Assembly (NCBI GenBank): GCA_007713455.1
Contig: VMRT01000001.1
Span: 248,001 to 312,000 of the forward strand
Origin: Pseudomonas sp.
Lineage (GTDB): Bacteria; Pseudomonadota; Gammaproteobacteria; Pseudomonadales; Pseudomonadaceae
Reading direction: 5' to 3'
DNA: 64,000 bases
The notes below the pieces were generated by a model. The model was given only the letters and a program-made list of their open reading frames with translations, had not been told where the DNA came from and searched no databases. How positions within the stretch are numbered: the first letter of the stretch is position 1; every line of letters begins with the position of its first letter. The translations under genes were made by a program, and so were the position numbers. Below, one piece after another: positions 44,529 to 55,257 of the stretch.

Positions 44529-45320
44529 TCAGTGCCCCGCCTTGGGCAGGCTCCAGGGAAAGCAGACCTTCTGCAGCAGCCCGATCAGGTGGAACAGCAC
44601 CAGGCTGATTACCACCAGCATCATCAGCGCAGCGAACGCCTGGGGCACCTGGAACATCGAGGTGGAGAAGTTGATGAAATAGCCCAGGCCTTTTTCCGCC
44701 GCGACGAACTCGGCGACCACCGCACCGATCACCGCCAGGGTGATGGAGATGCGCAGCGCTGAAAACAGGTGCGGAATCGCATAGGGCAGACGGATGTTGC
44801 GGTACTCACGGGCTTTGGAAGCGCCGAGCGAGCGCGACAGCTCCACCAGCTCCTCTGGCGTCGCCAGTAGGCCGGTGACGCAGGACACCACGATGGGGAA
44901 GAAGGCGATGAGGAAGGTGATGAACACCCGCGGCAGGTCGCCGGCGCCCATCACCACCACGATGATCGGTGCTACCGCGACGATTGGCGTGGACTGCACG
45001 ATCACCAGCAGCGGATACAGCGTGCGCGACATCAGTCGCGAGGACGCCAGGGCGATGGCCAGCGGGATGCCGATCAGGATCGACAGGCCGTAGCCCATCA
45101 GCGTTACCCGCAGCGTGGCGAAGATATGCTCGGCCCAGGCACCGAGGCCGACCTTCTGCGTCGCCGCGAAGATGGCGCTGGGTGAGGGCAGCACGAAGCT
45201 CGGCAGCTTGAGCAGGCGGCAGGCGGCTTCCCAGATCAGCAGCAGAACGAGCAGGGCGAGCCAGGGCGCGAAACGGGCGGCCTGGGCCGTCAGGCGCAGC
45301 GCCTTGGGCTTAATGGGCAT
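44529..45320 (-). CDS. ABC transporter permease (NitT/TauT type)
   Basis: A 263-residue permease of the SsuC/TauC type with six helices; cytoplasmic loop ELVELSRSLGASKAREYRNIRLPYAIPHLFSALRIS. ATG at 45320 overlaps the ATPase stop by 11 bases. A more upstream start (45362) would lie inside the ATPase gene. Confidence 0.88.
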   Translation of the reverse strand: MPIKPKALRLTAQAARFAPWLALLVLLLIWEAACRLLKLPSFVLPSPSAIFAATQKVGLGAWAEHIFATLRVTLMGYGLSILIGIPLAIALASSRLMSRTLYPLLVIVQSTPIVAVAPIIVVVMGAGDLPRVFITFLIAFFPIVVSCVTGLLATPEELVELSRSLGASKAREYRNIRLPYAIPHLFSALRISITLAVIGAVVAEFVAAEKGLGYFINFSTSMFQVPQAFAALMMLVVISLVLFHLIGLLQKVCFPWSLPKAGH

Positions 45321-46110
45321 GGCGCGAGAAGACTTTGCGGCGGATATGGTTGGCGAGCTCATTGAAACGGGGCTCCGTGAGGGTCTGCATGGACCGCGGA
45401 CGCGGCAGGTCGACGTCGATGATTTCCTGAACGCGGCCGGGGCGTGCCGACATCACCAGGATGCGGTCGGCCAGCAGCAGCGCTTCGGGAATCGAGTGGG
45501 TGATGAACAGCACCGTCTTCGGACGCTGGGTCCAGATATTCAGCAGCTCCAGGCTCAGCTCGTCGCGGGTCAGGGCGTCGAGTGCCGAGAACGGCTCGTC
45601 CATCAGCAGGATTTCCGGGTCGTGCAGCAACGCCCGGGCAATCGCCGCGCGCTGCTGCATGCCGCCGGAGAGTTCGTCCGGGCGCTTGTTGCCGAATTCC
45701 TTGAGCCCCACCAGTTCCAGCAGCTCCTCGCCGCGGGTGATCTCTTGGGCGGTGACACGGCCGTACTTGTGGCGCATGGGAAAGGTCAGGTTGTCGCGGA
45801 TGTTCAGCCAGGGCAGCAGCGTCGGCTTCTGGAAGACGATGCCGATCTCGTCGCGCGGGCCGTCCACCGGGCTGCCGTAGATGCTGACCTGGCCGTGGGT
45901 CGGTCTTACCAGCCCGGCGAGGATGCGCAGCAGCGTGGACTTGCCGCAGCCCGAGGGGCCGAGCACGGCGATGAACTCGTGGCGGCCGATGTCGAAACTG
46001 GCGTTGTCCAGCGCCACCACCTCGCTGCCATCGGAGGAGGTGAAGACCTGGCTGACCCGATCGAAGCTGATGTTGGGGCGCGGTGTGGCGGGCAGGACGG
46101 CAGCGTTCAT
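45310..46110 (-). CDS. ABC transporter ATP-binding protein (NitT/TauT type)
   Basis: A 266-residue ATPase with Walker A GPSGCGKST, Q-loop VFQKPTLLPW, signature LSGGMQQR, Walker B ILLMDEPFSALD and switch His in ITHSIPEA. Together with the adjacent permease and binding protein it makes one importer. Four bases after the binding protein gene end on the same strand. Confidence 0.92.
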   Translation of the reverse strand: MNAAVLPATPRPNISFDRVSQVFTSSDGSEVVALDNASFDIGRHEFIAVLGPSGCGKSTLLRILAGLVRPTHGQVSIYGSPVDGPRDEIGIVFQKPTLLPWLNIRDNLTFPMRHKYGRVTAQEITRGEELLELVGLKEFGNKRPDELSGGMQQRAAIARALLHDPEILLMDEPFSALDALTRDELSLELLNIWTQRPKTVLFITHSIPEALLLADRILVMSARPGRVQEIIDVDLPRPRSMQTLTEPRFNELANHIRRKVFSRHAH

Positions 46111-46114
46111 GGCT

Positions 46115-47092
46115 TCACTCGCTCAGGCTGGTGTCGATGGCGCTGGCCGGGTCGAGGGCATCAATCTGCATGCCCTGCGCCTTGGCGACCCATTCCCAGG
46201 TGGTGGCCAGCCGCTTGGCGTCGAAGCCCGGGCCCTCGGCATCGCTGATCTCGTTCTGCATCAGCGGCACCGAGGCGACGAATTGCTCTTCGGCCTGCTG
46301 CTGGTCGACTTCGGCAACCTTCTTTTTCAGCGCCGCCGCCGCTGCAGCCGGGTCGGCGATGGCGTTCTTCTGTGCCTGCCGGTAGGCCTTGACGAACTTC
46401 TTGGCGACCTCGGGATGGCTCTGCACGAAGCGCTGCGACGCTACCAGCGACAGGCCGTAGCCCTCGAAGCCGTATTCCGACCAGGGGATGGTCTTCAGCG
46501 TCTTGTCCGCTTCGCCGAGGGCACGGACGAAGCCGGGCGCGACGGTCAGCCAGTTGATGGTGGCGTCCACCTTGCCAGTGGCGAGCATCGGTGCCAGCGC
46601 GCCGGGGTCGAGCTTGAGCAGCTTGACGCTGGCCGGGTCGATGCCGTTGCGCTGCAGCAGCAGCGGCCAAACCACGTTGGAGGCGGAGAAGGTCGGGGTG
46701 GCGACCGTCTTGCCGACGATGTCCTTGAAGCTCTCGATGCCCGAGCCTTCGGTAGTGAAGAAGGCGTCCGGCTGCTTGTTGTAGATCGGTGCCACCGCCA
46801 CCACCGGCACCTCGCCCTGGGCCTTGGCCTGCAGCAGCGAGGCCAGGCCGGCCGAGCCGAAGTCGGCGCTGTTGGTGGCCAGCTTGGTCACCACGTCGCT
46901 GCCACCGCGGGCACTGGCGATCTCCACTTCGATGCCTTCGGCGGCGAACAGGCCCTGTTCGACACCGAGGTAGATCGCCGCCTTGTCGCCGGCCGGCAGC
47001 CAGTCGTTGAGCCAGCGGACCTTGTCGGCGGCCAGGGCGGATTGGCTGAACAGCGCGAGCAGGGCGCTGGCGAGCAGGGTTCTGTTGAACAT
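46115..47092 (-). CDS. ABC transporter substrate-binding protein (NMT1/THI5-like)
   Basis: A 325-residue periplasmic binding protein with signal peptide ending ALAADK. WLNDWLPAGDKAAIYLGVEQGLFAAEGIEVEIASARGGSD resembles pyrimidine/thiamine-precursor binding proteins of the NMT1 family. Located with a 2OG oxygenase and base deaminase, so a heterocyclic base is a plausible ligand (inference). Confidence 0.87.
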   Translation of the reverse strand: MFNRTLLASALLALFSQSALAADKVRWLNDWLPAGDKAAIYLGVEQGLFAAEGIEVEIASARGGSDVVTKLATNSADFGSAGLASLLQAKAQGEVPVVAVAPIYNKQPDAFFTTEGSGIESFKDIVGKTVATPTFSASNVVWPLLLQRNGIDPASVKLLKLDPGALAPMLATGKVDATINWLTVAPGFVRALGEADKTLKTIPWSEYGFEGYGLSLVASQRFVQSHPEVAKKFVKAYRQAQKNAIADPAAAAAALKKKVAEVDQQQAEEQFVASVPLMQNEISDAEGPGFDAKRLATTWEWVAKAQGMQIDALDPASAIDTSLSE

Positions 47093-47142
47093 GGTGAAGC
47101 TCCTTGAAGGTTCGGCGTGTTGAGCGCGATGCAATAAACGGG

Positions 47143-47892
47143 TCAGCGCACGGGATGTGGTTGGCGCGCGAAGAAATCCAGCAGGGCGGCGAGCAGCGCG
47201 TCGGGCATGGCCAGTTGCGGCGCATGGCCACAATCGAGGCGCACGCGCTCGGCACCCGGCACCAGTTGCTGCATGCGCTGCTGCACCCGTGGCAGCACGG
47301 AGCGGTCCTTCGTGGCTTCGATATACAGCCGCGGCAGACGACCGAAACGCGCGGCCGTCCACTGTGCGGCGATATCGCGGCCGCCGTCGGGCTGCACCGT
47401 CAGGCGGCGCGCGGCAGTGATCGCGGCCTGTGCCGGTGCATCGTGAAAGAACAGGGTGCAGGCGGCATCGCCCGGTACGCGGCTGCCGCCGGGCGCGGCC
47501 TCGAGATAGGGGCCGATGCCGCTGACCTCGGGAAAGTCGCGGGCGAGCTCGGCACAGAGTTCGCCGAAGCCCATGCCGCTGGGCAGCATCATGCCGGCGA
47601 CATAGGCGACCCCGGCGATGCGCTCGGCGTAACGTTCGGCTATGGCGGTGGCGGTGATGCCGCCGCCGGAATGAGCGACCAGATGGATTGGGCCGGGCAG
47701 CGTCTCGATCAGCGCGCCGACGTGTTCGACGTAGCGCTGCAGCGAGACCTCGGCGAGCGGCGTGGCGTCGCTGCCGTTGCCCGGCAGATCGACCGCGTGC
47801 GGTCGGTGGCCGGCATCGCGCAGGCCATCCTGCAGCGAATCCCAGACCCAGCTACCGGCCCAGGCCCCGTGGATGAGGACGACGTCAGCCAT
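47143..47892 (-). CDS. alpha/beta fold hydrolase
   Basis: A 249-residue hydrolase starting VVLIHGAWAGSWVWDSL (oxyanion HGAW), nucleophile in AHSGGGITA (Ser about 77), acid in EATKDRSV, base in DCGHAPQ. This resembles esterase/hydroxynitrile-lyase-like enzymes (methylketone or amide hydrolases). It overlaps the 2OG oxygenase gene by 8 bases, so the two are translated together and probably act in sequence. Confidence 0.85.
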   Translation of the reverse strand: MADVVLIHGAWAGSWVWDSLQDGLRDAGHRPHAVDLPGNGSDATPLAEVSLQRYVEHVGALIETLPGPIHLVAHSGGGITATAIAERYAERIAGVAYVAGMMLPSGMGFGELCAELARDFPEVSGIGPYLEAAPGGSRVPGDAACTLFFHDAPAQAAITAARRLTVQPDGGRDIAAQWTAARFGRLPRLYIEATKDRSVLPRVQQRMQQLVPGAERVRLDCGHAPQLAMPDALLAALLDFFARQPHPVR

Positions 47893-48865
47893 AGGTCCTC
47901 CGGTACATCTCGCGGTGGTGTTCTTCCACCGTCACCGCGGGGTAGCGCGGCGCCTCGCCGGGCGCGAGGCAGGTCGGCAGGCACTCGACCACATGGTCCG
48001 GGTTGCCGCTGAAGAAGAACGGCACGCTGTAGCGCTCGCGTCCGGACATGTTGACCACCCGGTGCAGCGTCGAACGGTACTGGTCGTTGGTCCAGCGGGC
48101 AATCATGTCGCCCAGATTGACCACATAGGTGCCGGGCACGGGCACTGCGTGAATCCAGCTCTTGCTGTGACGATCCCAGACCTGCAGGCCGGGGTTCTCG
48201 TCCTGCAGAAGCAGCGTCAGCCCGCCGAAATCGGTATGCGCGCCACAGCCCTTTTCGCCGGGCGCGGCGTTGGCCGGCTGCGGCGGGTAATGCAGCAGGC
48301 GCAGGGTGCTCATGGAGTCGCGGCAGAAGCCGGCGAAATGTTCCTCCGGCAGTTGCAGCGACAGCGCGATGGCCCCCATCAGCCGATTCGCCAGTGCATT
48401 CATCGCGTCGCGATAGCGCTCCACCGTCGGGCGAAACTCCGCGAGCTCGCTCGGCCACTGGTTGGCACCATGGTTGAAACGCCCGGCCAGTACCCGCGGG
48501 TCGTCCTCGGCCAGCTCCTCGCCGATGTAGAAGCCTTCCTTGAGATCGGCCGGCGCACCGGCTTCCAGCACCTGACCGCGCAACGGCTCATAGCCGCGAT
48601 TGGCGTTCGAGAACACCTTGTCCAGCGCGCGCTTGCCGGCTTCCGGCTGAGCGAAGAAAGTCCGCGCCTGCTCGAACACCGCCTGTTGTAGTGCGGGGTC
48701 GACACCATGGTTGGCGACGCAGAAGAAGCCGACCTCGCGACAGGCCGCACCGATACGTTCGGCCACGGCAGTGCGGTAGGCAAGGTCGGGAGAAAACAGC
48801 CCGGCGATATCGATCAGCGGCAGCGCGGCGGCTTCGAGATGGCGGGCACAAAGGGACTGGTTCAT
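47885..48865 (-). CDS. isopenicillin N synthase-like 2OG-Fe(II) oxygenase
   Basis: A 326-residue enzyme. DIOX_N domain at the start (ALPLIDIAGLFSP), then the jelly-roll 2OG domain with iron ligands HTD (His 210, Asp 212) and His 268 (RSTLHRV) and 2OG-binding RYS (278-280). Such enzymes oxidise small molecules; thymine 7-hydroxylase and xanthine-type hydroxylases belong to the broad class. First gene of a six-gene minus-strand unit ending with the deaminase. Confidence 0.88.
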   Translation of the reverse strand: MNQSLCARHLEAAALPLIDIAGLFSPDLAYRTAVAERIGAACREVGFFCVANHGVDPALQQAVFEQARTFFAQPEAGKRALDKVFSNANRGYEPLRGQVLEAGAPADLKEGFYIGEELAEDDPRVLAGRFNHGANQWPSELAEFRPTVERYRDAMNALANRLMGAIALSLQLPEEHFAGFCRDSMSTLRLLHYPPQPANAAPGEKGCGAHTDFGGLTLLLQDENPGLQVWDRHSKSWIHAVPVPGTYVVNLGDMIARWTNDQYRSTLHRVVNMSGRERYSVPFFFSGNPDHVVECLPTCLAPGEAPRYPAVTVEEHHREMYRRTYG

Positions 48866-49181
48866 GGCTCGATCCTGCTCTGCCGACGCGAAATGGCGGT
48901 CGGCGAGCGCAGTATCGAACCGAGCCGGCTGTGCGCAGAAGCAGAGATTATCGAGCACAGCGATGCCGTTTCGGCAGCACCTTCCGGTGCTTCAAAAGGA
49001 GGCGGAAGGTGTTTCTGAAAGGTGCACTGCAAGGGGCCGGCGTTGTGGCGTTTTCAAATCTGACGCAGAAATATGCGACGTTCGCGCACCATATGGGGGC
49101 GGTTATCCCGCTTGCAGAAAAGGCAATTATTTTTTCGGGCCAAACAGGAAGGCGTCAGTCATGAGCGCCTTCCGCCTCGCT
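48866..49181. other. 316-bp gene-free stretch
   Basis: Between the oxygenase unit start and the end of the hybrid kinase gene. It holds the presumed promoter of the oxygenase unit and a terminator-like hairpin at 49147-49173. No coding sequence or other clear site was found. Confidence 0.5.
49147..49173 (-). terminator. hairpin after the hybrid kinase gene
   Basis: GGAAGGCG and CGCCTTCC pair around an 11-nt loop just beyond the stop of the minus-strand kinase. On that strand it is followed by TGTTT only, so a weak terminator at best. Confidence 0.4.
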
Positions 49182-51389
49182 CTAGGGTGTGTTGACCGCG
49201 TCGAGAAGGGCCTCGGCCAGGGTCTGGCTGGTGAAGGGTTTGGCTAGCACACGCAGCCCGTGCTCGGCAGCGAGACGCTCGGTGTAGCCTGTCGCGAGGA
49301 TGATGGGCAGTTCGGGATACAGGCCTTGCGCTTCCGCCGCAAGACCAACCCCGTCCAGCCGTCCGGGCATGACGATATCCGAAAGAAGCACATCGATAGG
49401 CGGGCGCGTGTCATCGGCGAGCCTGGCCAGGGCTGAATCCGCGTCCTGCGCCTCGTCGACCAAATAGCCCAGTTCCTCAAGCATCGACATCACCACCTCG
49501 CGCACCTCGGCGTCGTCGTCGACCAAGAGCACCCGTGTGGTTCGGTTGGCACGTTCCGGTGCCTTCTCTACCGGGCCAGCCGGTTCGCTGCGGTGTTCGA
49601 CGCGTGGCAGCAGGAGGCGGACGCGCGTGCCCCTGCCGACTTCGCTGTCGATCGCTACCGCGCCGCCTGATTGGTGCGCGAAGCCATAGACCTGCGCCAG
49701 ACCGAGGCCCGTTCCCTCGCCGATGGCCTTGGTTGTGAAGAAAGGCTCGAATGCCCGCGCCTGGACCTCCTTGCTCATTCCACAACCTGTGTCGAGGACG
49801 TCGACGGCGAGATAGGTCCTTGTCCCCAGGCTTGGCAGGGCGATGTCTCCATGCGCCACGTCGTGCAGGCTGATGCTCAACGGACCGCCGTCTGGCATGG
49901 CGTCCCGTGCATTGATCGCCAGGTTGAGGATGGCCAGCTCGCATTGCACCGGGTCCAGCGCCGCCGGCCATGGGCGGTCCGGCAAGTCGAGCTGTAGAAC
50001 GACGTTATTGGGCAACGCGCCGGTCAGCAGTTCGTGCATGCCGAGAATCAATGCGCGCAAGTCGAGCTGCTCGACATCTCCAGTGCGGTTTCGACTGAAG
50101 GTCATCAGGTGCCGCGTAAGGCGGGTAGCCCGTTGAGCCGAACGCTGGCATGCCTCGATGGCGCGCTTGGCTCGGGGGTTTGGACTCAGCATGTCGGCCA
50201 GCTGCAAGCCGACGGTCATGCTTTGCAGAAGGTTATTGAACTCGTGCGATATACCCGCGGTGAGGTTGCCCAGCGCTTCAAGTTTCTGGCCCTGCAGCAG
50301 CGCCCGATGCGAGCGTTCGGCCTGGGCGACGGCTTCCTCGACCCGCTCTGCCATTTCCTGGCTCGAGCGGTGAATGGTCTTGCTGGCCTGGGCAAGTACC
50401 TGCGCGGTCCGGTCGGTCTCGTCCATGCCGGTCCGAGGTGCCTCGAAGACTTCCCCTCGGGCCAAGGCACCGGCTGCCTGGTCGAGTTGAGTCAAGGGGC
50501 GGGTGATGGTGCGGCCGAGCGCAATGGCCAGTCCGATCGCCGCCGCGAGCACCAGCAGGATGCCGATGGCAGCGGTTCCGATGGGCTTCAATACGCTTGC
50601 GAGCAGGTCCTCACGGGGAATGCCGATCAGTACCGTCCAGCCTGAACTTTCACCACGGCTGATAAAAGAAACCACGCGTTGATTGTCGCGGGTGACGGAA
50701 ATCAGCTTGCCTTGGCGAGTCGCTAGCCCGCGCAAATCGGCGACGAAGTTGTCGTCCGCGGCTTCACCTACATGGCTGCTGGGGTCCCGGGTGCGCGCAA
50801 CGATAGTGTGTGTCTGGTCCAGAACGGCACCAAGCCAGCGCTCGGGAAGCTCCTGAGCTTGCAGCAGGGCTTCGATGCGGCTGACCGGAAACTTCATGGT
50901 CAGGTAGTAGACGACTCGGCCGTCACGCATCACCGGGCGGTGAATGGCGACGCTGTGCACGCGCGTCAACGGGTCGCGAAACATCGGACTGACGTCTAGC
51001 AGCGGGGTGTTCTCGAAGCCTGGCAGGCTCGGTGGCATCGGCAACGGCGCGCCAAAAGGGTAGTCCGTATCAGCCAGGGGCACGCCGTTCGGGTCGAATA
51101 TGGTTACGCCGGTGGCTATCGGTTGAACGGTCTGCTGTAGACGTTCATGAAACGCACGCAGATCGCCACTCACCAGTGTTGGCGAGGCGGCCAGCGTCGT
51201 GACCACTGCGCCGAAGCGATCAAGTTCGCGCTCAACGGCAAGACTTACGCCGCGCGTGGTCTCGTACATACTTTGGTCGATCTGCTGTGACTGCGCTCGG
51301 TAAACCGAATAGGTTGCAAACAGCGCGAAGGCCAGCGCCGGTGCGATGACGGCGATGACCAGCCAGATGAGACGGGCGCGTATCGACAC
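49182..51389 (-). CDS. hybrid sensor histidine kinase (dCache-HAMP-HisKA-HATPase-REC)
   Basis: A 735-residue hybrid kinase. Signal-anchor TM1, periplasmic dCache-like sensor (to about 270), TM2 ([21 protein letters not shown]), HAMP, H-box GISHEFNNLLQ (phospho-His near 380), N/G boxes (NLAINARDAMPDGG, DTGCGM, GTGLGLAQVYG), then a receiver domain whose phospho-Asp is in DVLLSDIVMPG. GTG at 51389 is preferred; TTG eight codons upstream is an alternative. It is 237 bp downstream of the KaiC-linked kinase and may belong to the same signalling group. Confidence 0.9.
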   Translation of the reverse strand: MSIRARLIWLVIAVIAPALAFALFATYSVYRAQSQQIDQSMYETTRGVSLAVERELDRFGAVVTTLAASPTLVSGDLRAFHERLQQTVQPIATGVTIFDPNGVPLADTDYPFGAPLPMPPSLPGFENTPLLDVSPMFRDPLTRVHSVAIHRPVMRDGRVVYYLTMKFPVSRIEALLQAQELPERWLGAVLDQTHTIVARTRDPSSHVGEAADDNFVADLRGLATRQGKLISVTRDNQRVVSFISRGESSGWTVLIGIPREDLLASVLKPIGTAAIGILLVLAAAIGLAIALGRTITRPLTQLDQAAGALARGEVFEAPRTGMDETDRTAQVLAQASKTIHRSSQEMAERVEEAVAQAERSHRALLQGQKLEALGNLTAGISHEFNNLLQSMTVGLQLADMLSPNPRAKRAIEACQRSAQRATRLTRHLMTFSRNRTGDVEQLDLRALILGMHELLTGALPNNVVLQLDLPDRPWPAALDPVQCELAILNLAINARDAMPDGGPLSISLHDVAHGDIALPSLGTRTYLAVDVLDTGCGMSKEVQARAFEPFFTTKAIGEGTGLGLAQVYGFAHQSGGAVAIDSEVGRGTRVRLLLPRVEHRSEPAGPVEKAPERANRTTRVLLVDDDAEVREVVMSMLEELGYLVDEAQDADSALARLADDTRPPIDVLLSDIVMPGRLDGVGLAAEAQGLYPELPIILATGYTERLAAEHGLRVLAKPFTSQTLAEALLDAVNTP

Positions 51390-51626
51390 GAAGCAAGTTC
51401 CTGATCGGAGCAAGAGTCAATGCGGGTTCGGCATCATGTATGAGCCCGTTGCTTTCGTAGGGCCTAGTCAGAAGACCGCAGGCGCGCCGGCTTGTTACGA
51501 CGTTACAGACCAATGACGGCATCGAACCAACCGAACTTCAGCGGGAACACCTGCGCGTCGCCTCGGCTGAAGGTGGGCTGACGGATTGGCCGACCCGCCT
51601 GGAACGCCCCGTAAGGAAGGGGTGGA

Positions 51627-53295
<1,669 letters not shown>

Positions 53296-53312
<17 letters not shown>

Positions 53313-54822
53313 GCTCGTCTGTCAGTAGCTGAGTCGCATCACCGGTGTATTCCGGTGTGCCCGATAAGATGCCGCTGAAGTGACTGAGCGGCGGTCCGAC
53401 CTCGAGGCCGGCGCTACTGAGGCGATATTCACGGACGGTGTTTTCATGCCGTCCGCTGCGCTTTTTCACCACTGACAAGGCCCGGCGAACGACGCCGGCA
53501 TGCTCGAAGTAGCGCTGCATGATAACCGCATCGCTTAGATAGCTGATATCCACAGGCGTATCCATTGGGCCGACCAGGCCATGCTGGGCGAGCACCATGA
53601 TGCTGATCACACCTTTCTGGCCCAGATAACTCAACAGCTCGTGCATCTGCAGAATCAGGAATCGGCCATCAGGCATCGCGTGCAGATAGCCGTTGAGGCT
53701 GTCCAGAATCACCAGGCCGGCCCCCCGCACCTCTACGCTCTGGCGAACCGCGGCGGTGAACTCGCCGGGCGACAGCTCGGCCGGGTCGACCTGTTGCAGA
53801 TGCAGCAGCCCCTGTTCGATCCACGGTTCCATGGGCAGCCCCAGCGCACGACCACGCGCCAGCAGGGTGCCGATGTTCTCATCGAAGACAAAGAAGGCGA
53901 CCTGCTCGCCGCGCTTGCACGCGGCAACCGCATAGCTCAACGCCAACGAGGATTTGCCGACGCCCGCAGCGCCAACCAGCAGCGCGTTGGTCCCGCGCTC
54001 CAGCCCGCCACCGAGCATCTTGTCCAGCGCGGGATTACCAGACGAGGCCAACTCGCCGGTAAACGGAGAGTGATGCTCCGCAGCGATGAGGCGCGGATAG
54101 ATCTGCAGTCCGCCCTTGCGGATGGCGAAGTCGTGATAGCCGCCGCGAAACTGGATGCCACGCATTTTGATGACCCGCAGTCGCCTGCGTTCGGCACCGT
54201 AGTCGATGGCCAGCTGCTCGAGCATCACCACGCCATGGGAGATCGAGTGCAACTGTAGGTCGCCCATCTCCGAGGTTTGGTCGTCGAGCAGAATCACCGT
54301 GCAGCGGCGTGTGGTGAAGAAGTGCTTGAGCGCCAGCACCTGCCGGCGATAGCGCAGCGGGCTTTGTGCCAGCAGGCGCATTTCTGAAAGGCTGTCGAAA
54401 ATCACCCGTGTTGGGTTGGTTTTGGTTACACGGTCGAAGACCTGCTGCGTGGTTTCGCTCAGCTCCATTTCCGCCGGATGCAGCACGGTCAGTTCAAGGT
54501 CAGGGTCGAGGCTGGCTTCCGGCGAGACCAGCTCGAACACGTCAATGCCGTCGAGCGTCCAGCCGTGGCGCTTGGCAACCAGCTCCAATTCGGCCTGGGT
54601 TTCCGACAGCGTAACGTAGAGAACACGTTCGCCCTGGCGCACGCCTTCGAGCAAAAATTGCAGTGCAATGGTGGTTTTACCGGCGCCTGGGCTGCCTTCA
54701 TACAGATACATACGGTTGGGGTCGAGACCGCCGCCGAGGATGTCGTCCAGCCCCTCGCTGCCGGTGGAAATACGTGGTGCTTCATCGTCTGGTTGGAAGG
54801 GAAGATCATTGAAATCGGTCAT
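53296..54822 (-). CDS. double-domain KaiC-like ATPase
   Basis: A 508-residue RecA/KaiC-family protein with two domains. Domain 1: Walker A GSPGAGKTT (43-51), Walker B VIFDS (140-144). Domain 2: Walker A GAAGVGKSS (284-292), Walker B LVILDS (370-375). Domain 2 carries the acidic pair DE in FVFDEN; domain 1 has only SE (TLSETQAE) in place of the usual EE. KaiC forms hexamers that bind ATP; outside cyanobacteria such proteins act in signalling. ATG preceded by AAGGAG. No kaiA or kaiB nearby. First gene of the operon with the hybrid kinase. Confidence 0.9.
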
Positions 54823-55257
54823 TCCGTTCTCCTTAACGCAGGCTCCGCTGCGTGTTTCGTTCCGGCACCTGTGCGTCCACGTAGGACGAAGTCTGGTGGG
54901 GAACACGCCCGTTCTTTTGCCTTGTAGGCTGGTCGGGCCATAAGCCGCTCAAGTCATCGCCGAGTGCTGCGTCGTGCACGTTAAATAGGTGCTTTCGACA
55001 GGCGACAGCTGAGGGGCGCAGTCATCTAATCCGACTCATCTTGTGCCGCCCCGTTCCGCATGAGCGCATGCTGGCTGTCGCCTCAAGCGCCAATTTCAGG
55101 CGGCTCAAGCGGTCTCAAAGCCCCGCCAGCTGCCGCTTCGTTTGTTTTGCTCGGGGCGCTTTGAGCGAGCCGTTTGCGCAACAGACTGCAACCATTCACC
55201 CTTGGCTCACGGCACGGGCTGGCCCATGATCGGCCTTTGCCTTCACAGGTTGCTGGC
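54823..55257. other. 435-bp divergent intergenic region
   Basis: Between the KaiC-like operon (minus) and the ABC1 kinase gene (plus). It has a 10-bp inverted repeat AGGCGACAGC (55000-55009) / GCTGTCGCCT (55074-55083) 64 bp apart, whose meaning is unclear. No coding sequence or clear promoter consensus was seen. Confidence 0.45.
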
